Shown: positions 28,911 through 38,584, counted from the stretch's first letter. The stretch is DNA of 64,000 nucleotides from Acidovorax sp. 106 (GCF_003663825.1 NZ_RCCC01000001.1:2798501-2862500), one strand, 5' to 3'. Notes: generated by a model not told the origin, from the sequence alone. Translations and numbers: made by a program.

Positions 28911-30383
28911 CTAGGAGGTCGCTGCTTTCACTACTGCATAGCGCTCCAGCGTTCGCTGGCGCGCCTCGTCGTGCTGCACGATGGGGTGGGGGTAGGTGTG
29001 GCCCAGGCTCACCCCGGCTTCTTGCAACTCCAGCGGCTTGGCATCCCAGGGGGCGTGCAGCGCCGCGTTGCGCAGGTTGGCCAGCTGCGGTAGGTAGCGG
29101 CGTATGAACTTGCCGTCCGGGTCAAATTTCTCACTCTGGCTGACGGGGTTAAAGATGCGGAAGTAAGGCTGCGCATCACACCCGCTCGAGCTGGCCCACT
29201 GCCAGCCGCCGTTGTTGGCGGCCAGGTCAAAGTCATTGAGCTGCTGTGCGAAGTACCGTTCGCCCCAGCGCCAGTCAATGCCCAGGTCCTTCACCAAAAA
29301 GCTGGCCACCACCATGCGCAGGCGGTTGTGCATGTAGCCGGTCTGGTTGAGCTGCGCCATGGCCGCATCAACCAGTGGGTAGCCCGTTTGCCCATCGCAC
29401 CAGGCTTGGAACAGCGCCTGGGCTGCCTTGCCTTGTTCCCATGCAATGGCGTCGTAGGCGGGCTTGAAGCTGTGCTTCACCACATGCGGGTGGTGAAACA
29501 GGATTTGGAAGTAAAAATCACGCCAGATCAGCTCGCTCAGCCACGTGGTAGCGCCAGGGTTCCCCTGCAGTGCCAAAGCGTGTGCGGTGCGGGCCAGCAA
29601 GCGGGGCGAGATGGTGCCAAAGCGCAGGTGCACACTCAGGTAGCTTGGTCCCTTCACGGCCGGAAAGTTGCGCGTGTCCTCGTAGCGCTCGATGCGCTGC
29701 AGAAAATCGTCAAACAATTGCTGCGCCCCCCGGCTGCCGGTGGGCAGCTTCAGCTGCGCCAGCGCCGTGGGCTCAAAGCCGATATCGCCCAGCGTGGGCA
29801 CGGGCTGCGCATGGGCCGCAGACCGGGGCGCCAGGCGGTGTGCGTGGCGCTCCACCGGGTAGCTTTTCAGGTAAAAGGCATTCACCTTGCGCAACCAGGC
29901 ATTTTTGTAGGGGGTGAACACGCTGTAGGGCGTGCCCGACTGGGTGAGCACCTCGCCGCGCTCCATCACCGTGTGGTCTTTGTAGGTGTGCAGTGCTATG
30001 CCGTTGCGCGCCAGCTGGGTGCGTACTGCGCTGTCACGCTGTAGGGCCTGGGGCTCGTCGTCGTGGTTGATGAAGACGGCATGGGCGCCCAGGGCTTGGG
30101 CCAGCTGCGGCACCGCATCGACTGCTGCCGCGTGCAGCACGATGAGGCTTCCCTGGCCATGGCCGCTCAGCTCGCGCAGGTGTGCGTCCAGCTCCACCAG
30201 CGATTCACGGATGAACTCCACGCGCCGGTCGGCACGGGGCAGGGGGGCAAGAATGTCGGTATCGAAGACAAACACGCAATGCACTTGCTGGCATTGGGTC
30301 AGTGCGTGGTACAGGGCGGCATGGTCCAGTGCGCGCAGGTCGCGTCGGAACCAGACAAGGCCGGTGGCGTAAGAGGGCTCCAT
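28911..30383 (-). CDS. phrB: PhrB, deoxyribodipyrimidine photolyase
   Basis: Light-driven repair of cyclobutane pyrimidine dimers using FADH- and an antenna cofactor. The product is about 490 residues (E. coli 472). It begins TGLVWFRRDLRALDHAAL, the class I photolyase N-terminus, and has the FAD-domain motifs GPSYLSVHLRFGTISPR, LIWRDFYFQILFHHP, YMHNRLRMVVASFLVKDL and ANNGGWQWASSSGCDAQPYFRIFNP. The frame stays open upstream to 30998, but that part overlaps yqgE and has no family likeness; the ATG at 30381-30383 is used. It is divergent from yqgE with only 21 bp between the start codons. Confidence 0.95.
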   Translation of the reverse strand: MEPSYATGLVWFRRDLRALDHAALYHALTQCQQVHCVFVFDTDILAPLPRADRRVEFIRESLVELDAHLRELSGHGQGSLIVLHAAAVDAVPQLAQALGAHAVFINHDDEPQALQRDSAVRTQLARNGIALHTYKDHTVMERGEVLTQSGTPYSVFTPYKNAWLRKVNAFYLKSYPVERHAHRLAPRSAAHAQPVPTLGDIGFEPTALAQLKLPTGSRGAQQLFDDFLQRIERYEDTRNFPAVKGPSYLSVHLRFGTISPRLLARTAHALALQGNPGATTWLSELIWRDFYFQILFHHPHVVKHSFKPAYDAIAWEQGKAAQALFQAWCDGQTGYPLVDAAMAQLNQTGYMHNRLRMVVASFLVKDLGIDWRWGERYFAQQLNDFDLAANNGGWQWASSSGCDAQPYFRIFNPVSQSEKFDPDGKFIRRYLPQLANLRNAALHAPWDAKPLELQEAGVSLGHTYPHPIVQHDEARQRTLERYAVVKAATS

Positions 30384-30392
30384 GTTCACCGT

Positions 30393-30398
30393 TAAAAT
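30393..30398 (+). promoter_or_regulatory. Candidate -10 element for the yqgE-pyr operon
   Basis: TAAAAT lies seven bases before the yqgE ATG in the 21-bp gap to phrB. If real, transcription would begin at or near the start codon, giving a leaderless or near-leaderless message. No -35 match is clear. Confidence 0.3.
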
Positions 30399-30404
30399 TG
30401 GGCA

Positions 30405-31004
30405 ATGTCTTCCGATTCTGCGCCCATCAACCTGACGCATCATTTTTTGATCGCCATGCCCGGTCTTGAAGATGAGTCTTTCGCGCGCAGTGTGGTGTAC
30501 CTGTGCGAGCACAGCGAACGCGGTGCGCTCGGGCTCATCATCAACAAACCCTCCGATATCACCCTCAAAGGCCTGTTTGACAAGGTCGATCTGTCCTTGC
30601 GCCGCGATGACCTGACCCAGACGCCCGTGTTCCAGGGCGGCCCGGTGCAGACCGAGCGCGGCTTTGTGCTGCACGAGCCCATGCTCGCAGGCAGCGAGGC
30701 AAACGATGAGTCGGCCTACGCGTCCAGCATGGCCATCCCAGGCGGCTTGGCGATGACCACGTCCAAAGATGTGCTGGAGGCCCTGTCCACCGGTGCGGGG
30801 CCGCGCCGCGTGCTGGTCACGCTGGGCTATTCGTCCTGGGGCGAGGGGCAGCTGGAGTCTGAATTGGCCGAAAACGCCTGGCTCACCGTCGGCGCGGATT
30901 TGTCCGTGATTTTTGACACCCCCGTGCCCGAGCGCTATGACCGTGCACTGGGTTTGCTGGGCTTGCAGGCTTGGATGCTCTCTCCTGAGGCGGGGCACGC
31001 ATGA
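30405..31004 (+). CDS. yqgE: YqgE/AlgH family protein (UPF0301)
   Basis: 199-residue cytoplasmic protein of unsettled function. The family marks are NLTHHFLIAMPGLEDESF at 9-26, RSVVYLCEHSERGALGLIINKP, VFQGGPVQTERGFVLH and the late LGYSSWGEGQLESELAENAWL. AlgH was first linked to alginate control in Pseudomonas, but the biochemical role is unknown. Its stop overlaps the ruvX ATG by four bases (ATGA). It opens the run yqgE-ruvX-pyrR-pyrB, an order shared with Pseudomonas. Confidence 0.93.
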   Translation: MSSDSAPINLTHHFLIAMPGLEDESFARSVVYLCEHSERGALGLIINKPSDITLKGLFDKVDLSLRRDDLTQTPVFQGGPVQTERGFVLHEPMLAGSEANDESAYASSMAIPGGLAMTTSKDVLEALSTGAGPRRVLVTLGYSSWGEGQLESELAENAWLTVGADLSVIFDTPVPERYDRALGLLGLQAWMLSPEAGHA

Positions 31005-31420
31005 CCGGGCTTCCCGTTCAGCCCGCCGTTCCCGCGCAGTTTCAGACTTTTCTTGCTTTTGATTTTGGGCTCAAGCGCACCGGGGTGGCCTCGGGCAACC
31101 GCCTGCTGCGCACCGCCAGCCCGCAAGAGACCATCAAGGTCGAGGGCGATGCCCGCTTTGCCCAGGTGGCCCTGCGCATCAAAGAGTGGCAGCCTGACGC
31201 GCTGGTGATTGGCGTGCCCTACCACCCCGACGGCGCCAGCCACGAGAACACGCAGCGCGCCCTCAAGTTCGGCCGCCAACTGCGCGGGCGCTTTGGCTTG
31301 CAGGTGTTTGAGGTGGATGAGCGCTACAGCACCACCGAAGCCATTGCCAGTGGCGCCAAGGACGCCGACGCCGCCTCGGCCTGCATCATCCTGGAACAGT
31401 TTTTGAGGAACCTCCCATGA
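31001..31420 (+). CDS. ruvX: RuvX/YqgF, RNase H-fold nuclease (Holliday junction resolvase-like)
   Basis: 139-residue RNase H-fold protein linked to 5' end maturation of pre-16S rRNA and to Holliday-junction resolution. The first catalytic Asp lies in FLAFDFGLKRTGVASGN; DALVIGVPYHPDG and FEVDERYSTTEA give the second acidic residue, and AKDADAASACIILEQFL carries the last. Overlaps of four bases at both ends couple it to yqgE and pyrR. Confidence 0.94.
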   Translation: MTGLPVQPAVPAQFQTFLAFDFGLKRTGVASGNRLLRTASPQETIKVEGDARFAQVALRIKEWQPDALVIGVPYHPDGASHENTQRALKFGRQLRGRFGLQVFEVDERYSTTEAIASGAKDADAASACIILEQFLRNLP

Positions 31421-31938
31421 CGACTTCTCCTGCCGGCCAGGCCGGCAGCCTCGTGCTCGACGCCGAGGCCTTGTACCGCGAGCTGCTGCGCGGTGTGCGC
31501 AGCATGCTGACCCCCACCACGCGCCTAGCGGGCATCGCCTCGGGCGGCGCCTGGCTGGCCGAACGCCTGCAAAAAGACCTGGGCCTGGAAGGGCCCGCCG
31601 GGGTGTTGTCTTCGGTTATGCACCGCGACGACTTTGCCCAGCGCGGGCTGGCCGCCGGTGCGCAAACGTCGCTGCCCTTCGACGTGAACGGCGCCGATGT
31701 GTTGGTGCTGGACGACGTGCTCTACACCGGCCGCACCATCCGCGCCGTGCTCAACGAGCTGTTCGACTACGGCCGCCCCGCCAGCGTGCGCTTGGCCGTG
31801 CTGGTGGACCGGGGCGGGCGCGAGCTGCCCGTCCAGGCCGACTTTGCCGCTGCCCGCGTGGCGTTGCCGGGCAGCCAGTCGCTGGCCCTGGCCCGCAATG
31901 ACCAAGGCAGTTTCCAGTTCCAAGTCCAGGAGGCGTGA
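31417..31938 (+). CDS. pyrR: PyrR, uracil phosphoribosyltransferase/pyr regulator
   Basis: 173-residue type I phosphoribosyltransferase. The PRPP loop is [20 protein letters not shown] (residues about 95-114), and [15 protein letters not shown] matches the PyrR end. In Bacillus PyrR attenuates pyr mRNA; in proteobacteria it lies beside pyrB and its regulatory role is less clear. ATGACGACTTCT overlaps the ruvX stop by four bases, and its own end overlaps the pyrB GTG. No PyrR-binding loop or attenuator was recognised upstream. Confidence 0.93.
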   Translation: MTTSPAGQAGSLVLDAEALYRELLRGVRSMLTPTTRLAGIASGGAWLAERLQKDLGLEGPAGVLSSVMHRDDFAQRGLAAGAQTSLPFDVNGADVLVLDDVLYTGRTIRAVLNELFDYGRPASVRLAVLVDRGGRELPVQADFAAARVALPGSQSLALARNDQGSFQFQVQEA

Positions 31939-32903
31939 CCGTGCTGCACAAGCGCAACCCCCAACTCAACAAGAACGGCGAGCTGATCCACCTGCTCTCC
32001 ATCGAAGGCCTGCCCAAGTCCATCGTCACGCACATTCTCGACACTGCCGCCAACTTCGTGAGCGTGAACGACCGCGAGGTGAAGAAGGTGCCGCTGCTGC
32101 GCGGCAAAAGCGTGTTCAACCTGTTCTTCGAGAACAGCACCCGTACGCGCACCACGTTTGAGATCGCGGCCAAGCGCCTGTCGGCCGACGTGCTCAATCT
32201 CGATATCGCGCGCAGCTCGGCCAGCAAGGGCGAGTCGCTGCTCGACACCATCGCCAACCTGTCGGCCATGGCGGCTGACCTGTTCGTGGTGCGGCACAGC
32301 GAGTCGGGGGCACCGTACCTGATCGCGCAGCATGTGGCACCCCATGTGCACGTGATCAACGCGGGCGATGGCCGCCATGCCCACCCCACGCAGGGGCTGC
32401 TGGACATGTACACCATCCGCCACTACAAGAGGGATTTCAGCAATCTCACCGTAGCCATCGTGGGCGACGTGCTGCACTCGCGCGTGGCACGCTCGGACAT
32501 CCACGGCCTGACGACGCTGGGCTGCGCTGAAGTGCGCGTGGTGGGCCCGCGCACGCTGGTGCCCAGCGACATGGCGCAGATGGGCGTGCGCGTGTGCCAC
32601 ACGCTCGAAGAAGGCATCAAGGACGCGGATGTGATCATCACCCTGCGCCTGCAAAACGAGCGAATGAGTGGCGCGCTGCTGCCCTCCAGCCAGGAGTACT
32701 TCAAGAGCTTTGGCCTGACGCAGGAGAAACTGCAGCTGGCCAAGCCCGACGCCATCGTCATGCACCCTGGCCCCATCAATCGGGGGGTGGAGATCGACTC
32801 CGCCGTGGTCGATGGCAAGCAGAGCGTGATCCTGCCGCAGGTGACGTTTGGCATCGCTGTGCGCATGGCGGTCATGTCCATCGTTGCCGGAAATGAAGCC
32901 TAA
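31935..32903 (+). CDS. pyrB: PyrB, aspartate carbamoyltransferase catalytic chain
   Basis: Condenses carbamoyl phosphate and aspartate in pyrimidine synthesis. 322 residues. Motifs: carbamoyl-phosphate loop [13 protein letters not shown] near 65-77, the 80s-loop Ser-Lys in [22 protein letters not shown], and RLQNERM before [12 protein letters not shown]. It starts at a GTG overlapping the pyrR stop by four bases (GTGA); a second GTG at 31941 is an alternative. No pyrI regulatory chain is present; instead PyrC' follows, as in class A ATCases of Pseudomonas, where PyrB needs PyrC' to assemble a dodecamer. Confidence 0.96.
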   Translation: MTVLHKRNPQLNKNGELIHLLSIEGLPKSIVTHILDTAANFVSVNDREVKKVPLLRGKSVFNLFFENSTRTRTTFEIAAKRLSADVLNLDIARSSASKGESLLDTIANLSAMAADLFVVRHSESGAPYLIAQHVAPHVHVINAGDGRHAHPTQGLLDMYTIRHYKRDFSNLTVAIVGDVLHSRVARSDIHGLTTLGCAEVRVVGPRTLVPSDMAQMGVRVCHTLEEGIKDADVIITLRLQNERMSGALLPSSQEYFKSFGLTQEKLQLAKPDAIVMHPGPINRGVEIDSAVVDGKQSVILPQVTFGIAVRMAVMSIVAGNEA

Positions 32904-33005
32904 CCCCCTGAGCCGCTTCGCGTCATCCCCCAAAGGGGGGACGCCACCCCTGGCCCGGCAAAGCCGGTTCCACGGTGGCACTGGCGTGGGTCAGCTGTGG
33001 CGCAG
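32903..33005. repeat. Second intergenic repeat type between pyrB and pyrC'
   Basis: A GC-rich block starting with CCCCCTGAGCCGCTTCGCG, then CCCCCAAAGGGGG (a perfect short palindrome with a three-base centre) and GGCCCGGCAAAGCCGG. I associate this wording with intergenic repeats of Comamonadaceae. A related fragment, CTTCGCCCCATCAAGGGGG, is at 2510-2528 after ugpA. It may act as a weak terminator or attenuator between pyrB and pyrC'. Confidence 0.55.
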
Positions 33006-33028
33006 GCTTGCGTTGTTGTAATGCAGAT

Positions 33029-33090
33029 TGCTATTTATTTGATAGCTGCTAGCGCTTATATATCAAGCGCTGGCGGCCAATTTGGCTTGA
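33029..33090. repeat. Comamonadaceae-type palindromic repeat, copy 6
   Basis: TTGATAGCTGCTAGCGCTTA, short loop, then ATCAAGCGCTGGCGGCCAAT. It ends only about five bases before the pyrC' ATG (33095), replacing the usual ribosome-site region. It lies inside the pyr operon. Confidence 0.86.
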
Positions 33091-33094
33091 AATC

Positions 33095-34396
33095 ATGAAA
33101 ATCCTGATCCAGAACGGCCGTGTGATCGACCCCGCTTCGGGCCTTGACCAGATTGGCGACGTCGCCGTGGCGGCGGGCCGCATCGTGGGCCTGGGCCGCA
33201 CCCCGGCCGATTTCGCCCCCACCCGCACCATCGATGCGTCGGGCTGCATCGTCCTACCAGGTTTGGTGGACCTGGCCGCGCGCCTGCGCGAGCCCGGCCA
33301 TGAGCACGAGGGCATGCTCGAATCCGAAATGGCCGCCGCCGTGGCCGGGGGCGTGACCAGCCTGGTCTGCCCGCCCGACACCGACCCCGTGCTCGACGAG
33401 CCGGGCCTGGTAGAGATGCTCAAGTTCCGCGCCGAGAAGCTGCACCAGTCGCGCCTGTTCCCGCTGGGGGCCCTCACGCGCAGCTTGGCGGGCGAGGTGC
33501 TGACCGAGATGGCCGAGCTGACCGAGTCCGGCTGCGTGGGCTTTGGCCAGGCCGAAGTGCCGCTGGCCAGCACCCAGGTGCTGCAACGCGCCTTGCAGTA
33601 CGCCGCCACCTTTGGCTACACCGTGTGGCTGCGCCCGCAAGAGATGCACCTGGGCAAAGGCGTGGCCGCCAGTGGCCCGCTGGCCACACGCCTGGGCCTG
33701 TCGGGCGTGCCCGTGGCGGCCGAGACCATTGCGTTGCACACCATTTTTGAACTGCTCAAAACCACAGGCGCGCGCGTGCACCTGTGCCGTATCAGCAGCG
33801 CTGCCGGTGTGGAGCTGGTGCGCCGCGCCAAGGCCGATGGCCTCAAGGTCACGGCCGACGTGAGCATCAACTCGCTGCACCTCACCGACGTGGACATCGG
33901 CTTCTTTGACAGCCGCGCCCGCCTGTCGCCCCCGCTGCGCCAGCAGCGCGACCGCGATGCGCTCAGCGCTGCGCTGGCCGATGGCACCATCGACGCCCTG
34001 GTGTCTGACCACAACCCCGTGGACGAAGACGCCAAGACTTTGCCCTTTGCCGAGGCCGAGCCCGGCGCCACGGGGCTGGAGCTGCTGCTGTCGCTGGCGT
34101 TCAAGTGGTCGCAAGACCAGGGCGTGCCGCTGCAGCGCGCGCTGTCCGCCATCACCGCCGAGCCTGCCCGTGTGCTGGGCGCGGCCCTGGGCACCCTGCA
34201 AGCCAGCGTGGGCCAGCTCGTGGAAGGCGGTGTGGCCGACCTGTGCGTGTTCGACCCCCAGGCCGCATGGACGGTGCAGGCCGACGCCCTGCGCAGCCAG
34301 GGCAAGCACACGCCCTTCTCGGGCTACGAGCTGCCCGGCAGCGTGCGCGCCACGGTGGTCGGCGGGCAAGTGGCCTTTGAGCGTGAGCCAGGCTGA
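33095..34396 (+). CDS. pyrX: PyrC' (PyrX), dihydroorotase-like protein lacking metal ligands
   Basis: 433-residue protein with the amidohydrolase plan of class I dihydroorotase, but the zinc site is gone. The usual DxHxHLREPG reads DLAARLREPG (59-68), so both histidines are Ala61 and Arg63; the later HxS strand reads CRIS (Arg232 in place of His), and PHHL is replaced by INSL (258-261). Only Asp305 in SDHNP remains. Pseudomonas PyrC' shows the same pattern: it is inactive and holds PyrB trimers together in the ATCase dodecamer. I infer that role here from the residues and from adjacency to pyrB. A true dihydroorotase must be elsewhere. No Shine-Dalgarno is visible because a repeat abuts the start. 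Confidence 0.9.
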   Translation: MKILIQNGRVIDPASGLDQIGDVAVAAGRIVGLGRTPADFAPTRTIDASGCIVLPGLVDLAARLREPGHEHEGMLESEMAAAVAGGVTSLVCPPDTDPVLDEPGLVEMLKFRAEKLHQSRLFPLGALTRSLAGEVLTEMAELTESGCVGFGQAEVPLASTQVLQRALQYAATFGYTVWLRPQEMHLGKGVAASGPLATRLGLSGVPVAAETIALHTIFELLKTTGARVHLCRISSAAGVELVRRAKADGLKVTADVSINSLHLTDVDIGFFDSRARLSPPLRQQRDRDALSAALADGTIDALVSDHNPVDEDAKTLPFAEAEPGATGLELLLSLAFKWSQDQGVPLQRALSAITAEPARVLGAALGTLQASVGQLVEGGVADLCVFDPQAAWTVQADALRSQGKHTPFSGYELPGSVRATVVGGQVAFEREPG

Positions 34397-34441
34397 GCTG
34401 GGCATGCGGCGGTGTAGGCAACCCGCAGGCAGGCCCGCGCC

Positions 34442-35182
34442 ATGAAGGCCTTGCGTGCCATCTGGCGCATGCTGCGTCTGCTGGGCCATTTGCTCAAGGG
34501 GCTGTGGGTGGTCACCCTGCAGTTCCCCCGGCTGGCGCCCGAGGAGCAATACATCCGTGTGCAGGCTTGGTCGCAGCAAATGCTGGCCTGCGTGGGCATC
34601 TCGCTGCGGGTGCAGGGCCAGCCGCCTGTGGGTGGCCCCGTCATGCTGGTGGCCAACCACATTTCGTGGCTTGATATTCCGGTGATGCATGCTGCGCGCC
34701 ATTGCTGCTTTATCTCCAAGTCGGATGTGCAAGGCTGGCCGCTGATTGGCACGCTGGCCACAGCGGCGGGCACGCTGTACATCGAGCGCAGCTCGCGCCG
34801 CGATGCCATGCGCATGGTGCGCACCATGCAAGAGGCCCTGGAGCGCCACGAGGTGCTGGCGGTGTTCCCGGAAGGCACCACGGGCGACGGCCGCACCATG
34901 CTGCCGTTCCATGCCAATTTGCTGCAGGCTGCCGTGGTGGCCAATGCGCCTGTGCAGCCTGTGGGGCTCAGGTTTGTGGACCTTGCCAGCGGCGCCACGA
35001 GTTTTGCGCCCAGCTATATTGGCGACGAAACCTTGCTGGGGTCTATCTGGCGCACGCTCAGCGCCCCCGCCATCGAGGCCGTGGTGACTTACGGCGAGCC
35101 CGAAACCCCGCAGGGCCGTGACCGCCGGGCATGGGCGCTCCACCTGCAGGCTGTGGTGGACGGGCTGCGCCAGCAGGGTTGA
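34442..35182 (+). CDS. plsC: PlsC, 1-acyl-sn-glycerol-3-phosphate acyltransferase
   Basis: 246-residue membrane enzyme that makes phosphatidic acid from lysophosphatidic acid. The catalytic HX4D motif is His73-Asp78 in NHISWLD; the glycerol-phosphate site FPEGTTGDG is near 142-150. An N-terminal amphipathic/hydrophobic stretch (LLGHLLKGLWVVTLQF) would hold it at the inner membrane. It is 45 bp after pyrC' in the same direction and may be the last gene of the transcript, but its function is unrelated to pyrimidines. Confidence 0.93.
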   Translation: MKALRAIWRMLRLLGHLLKGLWVVTLQFPRLAPEEQYIRVQAWSQQMLACVGISLRVQGQPPVGGPVMLVANHISWLDIPVMHAARHCCFISKSDVQGWPLIGTLATAAGTLYIERSSRRDAMRMVRTMQEALERHEVLAVFPEGTTGDGRTMLPFHANLLQAAVVANAPVQPVGLRFVDLASGATSFAPSYIGDETLLGSIWRTLSAPAIEAVVTYGEPETPQGRDRRAWALHLQAVVDGLRQQG

Positions 35183-35456
35183 CGCACACCTTCCTGCGCA
35201 CTTTTACACGGTTTTGCCAACGCAGTGCGGCAACCTGTGCGCTTTTGCGGCCAGAGTCCGCTATCGTCCGCGCTCCCCGTCGCCAGTTCGCGGCACAGTT
35301 CCATTGCACCCGTTTCATCCTGTCCTTGCGCCCCCGCGCAGAGGTCATGGCGTCGGTGGCTGCGGTCTCTGTGGCGCCGCCTGCAGCGACCTCCCTTTTT
35401 CCGCGTGAGGCGCAGCAGCGTTTCGCGGCGATCTAACCTCACCCAGGGCCTGCCAC

Positions 35457-36620
35457 ATGCCATCCATCATTGACCGCGCCAAGCACCTTTTGCTCCAGCC
35501 CCAGCAAGCCTGGAGCACCATTGACGTGGAGCCCACCGACACGCTCAGCCTGTTCAAGGGCTATGTCATGCCGCTGGCGCTCATCCCCGCACTGTGTGGC
35601 TTTGTGGGCATGTCGTTGATTGGCTTCAGCGTGTTCGGGGTGTCCGTGCGCGTGCCCTTGTTCTCAGGCCTGGTCAACATGGTGCTGTCTTATGCGCTGA
35701 GCCTGGTGGGTGTCTTTGTCCTTGGGCTGATCATTGATGCGCTGGCACCCACTTTCGGCGGGCAAAAGAGCCAGATCCAGGCCCTCAAGCTGGCGGCCTA
35801 CTCCATGACCGCCGCCTTTGTGGGCGGTGTTTTCACCCTGCTGCCTGCGCTGTCCATGCTCGGCCTGCTGGCGGCCTTGTATTCGTTTTACCTGCTCTAC
35901 ACCGGCTTGCCGGTGCTGATGAAAAGTGCCCCGGACAAATCACTGGCCTACACGGCCGTGGTGGTGGTGGCCGCCATCGTGATGGGGCTGTTGATGATGG
36001 GGGTCAGCTCCCTTTTCACGCGCTCGCACGGGCCCTCGGTGGCGCTTGGCGGGGCTGGGGGCATGACGGTGAGCACCCCTTCCGGCAAAGTCTCTGTGGA
36101 TGTCGCAGGCCTGGAGGCCGCCAGCCAGAGGATGCAAGAGGCTGCACGCCAGATGGAGAAAGCGCAAAACAGTGAAGCGCTGCCCGCGCAGAGCCTGAAA
36201 GCGGCCTTGCCACAGCAATTGGGTGGCATGCCGCGCACCGCACTGGAAGTGCAAGACGGCGCAGCATTGGGCCTGCCCACAAGCCACGCCAGCGCCACCT
36301 ACACCCAGGGTGACCGGCAAGTGAAGGTAGAGATCACCGATGCAGGGGCGCTGGGCCAGATGGCTGCAATGGCCGCAGGCATGGGCCAGTCAGAAAAAGA
36401 AGACGAAGTGCGTGTGGAAAAGACATGGCAAGAGGGCGGTCGCACCTTGCGTCAGCGCTACCACAAGGACAACAGCCACGCAGAGTTCGATGTGGTTCTG
36501 AAGAACGGTGTCGTGCTCAGTGCGAGTGCCGACTACATGGATGTGCAGGCGCTGCAGGCCTTGCTGGCGCAGGTGAGCTGGTCTGGCATTGAAGCCCTGG
36601 AGCGCAAGGCAAAGTCCTGA
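35457..36620 (+). CDS. Yip1-domain membrane protein of unknown role
   Basis: 387 residues. The first half (about 10-190) has five hydrophobic segments and the start IIDRAKHLLLQPQQAWSTID with TLFKGY-like LFKGYVMPLALIPALCGFVG, which fits bacterial Yip1-domain proteins. The second half is soluble: a Met/Gln/Ala-rich helical stretch near 215-245 and a C-terminal domain (about 270-387) that may be extracytoplasmic. No catalytic motif was recognised. A 274-bp gap separates it from plsC and likely holds its promoter. It converges with the chemoreceptor gene downstream. Confidence 0.75.
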   Translation: MPSIIDRAKHLLLQPQQAWSTIDVEPTDTLSLFKGYVMPLALIPALCGFVGMSLIGFSVFGVSVRVPLFSGLVNMVLSYALSLVGVFVLGLIIDALAPTFGGQKSQIQALKLAAYSMTAAFVGGVFTLLPALSMLGLLAALYSFYLLYTGLPVLMKSAPDKSLAYTAVVVVAAIVMGLLMMGVSSLFTRSHGPSVALGGAGGMTVSTPSGKVSVDVAGLEAASQRMQEAARQMEKAQNSEALPAQSLKAALPQQLGGMPRTALEVQDGAALGLPTSHASATYTQGDRQVKVEITDAGALGQMAAMAAGMGQSEKEDEVRVEKTWQEGGRTLRQRYHKDNSHAEFDVVLKNGVVLSASADYMDVQALQALLAQVSWSGIEALERKAKS

Positions 36621-36743
36621 ACAGCGTGCTGGGTCCTACGGACTCACATGCGGATTGGCCCACGCATCCGTGGGTGGACTGTAGGCTTGCTTTGGGCCCT
36701 GTACATGGGCGTGTGCTGGATATGCCCGCTGGGCCGTCCGCGT

Positions 36744-38390
36744 TCAAGGCCTTGGCAGTGCGGGCAGCCCATTGCCTACCTGATTGCGCAACTGATCGCG
36801 CACCTGAAGCGGCTCGGCTCGCTCCGCAGGCAATACAAACTGGCTGATCAGGTGCGTCAGGTCATTGGCCTGGTGGCGCAGCCCTTCCGATGCGGCAGCA
36901 GACTCCTCCACCAGGGCCGAGTTTTGCTGCGTCATCTCGTCCAGCCGCGCCACGGCGGCGTTGATGTCGTGGATGTCGCGGGTTTGTGAATGGGTGGCGG
37001 CGCTGATGTCGCTGATCATGCCCGCCACGTTGCGGATCGACTCCACCATATGTCCCATGGTGTGGCCAGCGCCGTTGACCAGGGTGGTGCCAGCTTCCAC
37101 GCTGTGGGCTGACGAGGCGATCAGCCCTTTGATCTCGCGGGCGGCAGCGCCCGCGCGCATGGCCAGCTGGCGTACCTCGGCCGCCACCACGGCAAAGCCA
37201 CGGCCTGCCTCGCCTGCGCGGGCGGCTTCCACGGCGGCGTTCAGCGCCAGGATGTTGGTCTGAAAGGCAATACTGTCGATCACCCCCGTGACCTCTTCCA
37301 CCTTGCGCGATGACCGCTGGATGCCCTGCATGGTCTCGATGATTTGGGCCATCGCAGCGCCGCCTTCCTGGGCCACGGCCGATGCCTGGCTGGCCATCTG
37401 CTCAGCGCGCTGGGCGGTTTCGGTGGATTGCTGCAGGCGCTGTGTTACCTGCTCCAGCGCGGCCGCTGTCTCTTGCAGGCTCGATGCCGTGCCCTCGGTG
37501 CGCTCCGACAGGTCGGCATTGCCCTGTGCCATTTCGTGGGCTGCCAGGCGCACGTTGTGGGCCGAGTGGCGCACCTGCGTCACCAGCGTGCGCAGGGCTT
37601 CTTGCATGGTGTTCAAGGCCAGCAGAAGTTGGCCTGCTTCGTCGCGTTCATGCCCGGCAATGTCCTGGCGCAGGTCCAGGCTGGAGACACGCTGCGCCGT
37701 GGCGCTGGCCACGCCGATGGGGCGCGAGATGCTGCGCACCAGCCACCAGGTCAGCACGCTGCCCAGCAACAGCGCCGCCGTGCAAAACAGGGCCAGCGCC
37801 CACTGGGCGTTGTGGCTGCTCTGGGCGATGTGGGCGCCTGCCGCGTCAATGGCATTGCGCTGCGACTGGCCCAACTGCTGGAGGGCGCCCAGCAGGGCAG
37901 CGGCGCTGGGCTCAAAGCGCTCGGCAAACACCTTGCGGATGCGCTCGGTCAGACCAAAGTCGCGGGCGGTCACCAGCTCTTTCACGGCGGTCTGAAAGTC
38001 CTTCGCCTTGGTGTCAGTGTCGGCCAGCAAGGCCTGTTCGGCTGGCGTATGCAGGCGGCTGGCCAGTTGGGCGATCAGGTCGCTGTACTGGGCCTGGGTG
38101 CGGCCAATGTCCGCCGCCAGAATCTCGCCCACCTCGGGCTCGGAACTCAAGGCCATGGCTTTGTAGCGCTCGGCATTGATGGACTGCAGGCGGTACGCAT
38201 CGGCCACCAGGCGCTCGGTCACCACGTTGTCTTCGATGGCGTTGCGGGTGGCAGTGTCCACCGCGCGCAACGACCAGATGCCTATGGCCGAGCCCGCCAG
38301 CATGAGCAGCAGAACAGCAATGAAAGTGGCCAGCAGGCGGCGGCCCAGGATGTTGGTGGTGCGTGGGCTGGAATCTACAGAAGAGGTCAT
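36744..38390 (-). CDS. Methyl-accepting chemotaxis protein
   Basis: 548-residue chemoreceptor of the Tsr/Tar layout. First membrane span about 16-36 ([21 protein letters not shown]), then a four-helix-type periplasmic domain, second span near 190-208, HAMP domain and a signalling coiled coil with tip [21 protein letters not shown] and [20 protein letters not shown]. The frame is open to 38459, but the ATG at 38388-38390 ([13 protein letters not shown]) is chosen as closer to the first span. No CheR-binding pentapeptide of the NWETF type is seen at the C-terminus. Ligand unknown. It stands alone, away from any che operon in this window. Confidence 0.92.
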   Translation of the reverse strand: MTSSVDSSPRTTNILGRRLLATFIAVLLLMLAGSAIGIWSLRAVDTATRNAIEDNVVTERLVADAYRLQSINAERYKAMALSSEPEVGEILAADIGRTQAQYSDLIAQLASRLHTPAEQALLADTDTKAKDFQTAVKELVTARDFGLTERIRKVFAERFEPSAAALLGALQQLGQSQRNAIDAAGAHIAQSSHNAQWALALFCTAALLLGSVLTWWLVRSISRPIGVASATAQRVSSLDLRQDIAGHERDEAGQLLLALNTMQEALRTLVTQVRHSAHNVRLAAHEMAQGNADLSERTEGTASSLQETAAALEQVTQRLQQSTETAQRAEQMASQASAVAQEGGAAMAQIIETMQGIQRSSRKVEEVTGVIDSIAFQTNILALNAAVEAARAGEAGRGFAVVAAEVRQLAMRAGAAAREIKGLIASSAHSVEAGTTLVNGAGHTMGHMVESIRNVAGMISDISAATHSQTRDIHDINAAVARLDEMTQQNSALVEESAAASEGLRHQANDLTHLISQFVLPAERAEPLQVRDQLRNQVGNGLPALPRP

Positions 38391-38584
38391 GGCAGGTGCT
38401 TTCGCCCCCGCTGTGGCGCATCGCTCAGCCGCTGGTGGCGGCAGGCTGGACGCCAGCACTGTGGTGTGCGGGCTGGGGGCTCAACGGGCAACATCGCCCA
38501 GAGGGATTGGGCCTGCCATTTGTGACAATTTGTTTGCTTTTGATCGAATCAGACCCGTTAGCGCCCCAATGCGCAACCGTCGGA

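Noticed and set aside
30384..30998. An upstream extension of phrB by about 205 codons
   Set aside because: It runs antisense through yqgE, has no photolyase likeness, and the ATG at 30383 gives the family N-terminus.
36659..36674. CCCACG-CATC-CGTGGG hairpin between convergent Yip1 and chemoreceptor genes
   Set aside because: Only six base pairs and no T-run on either strand; not enough for a terminator call.
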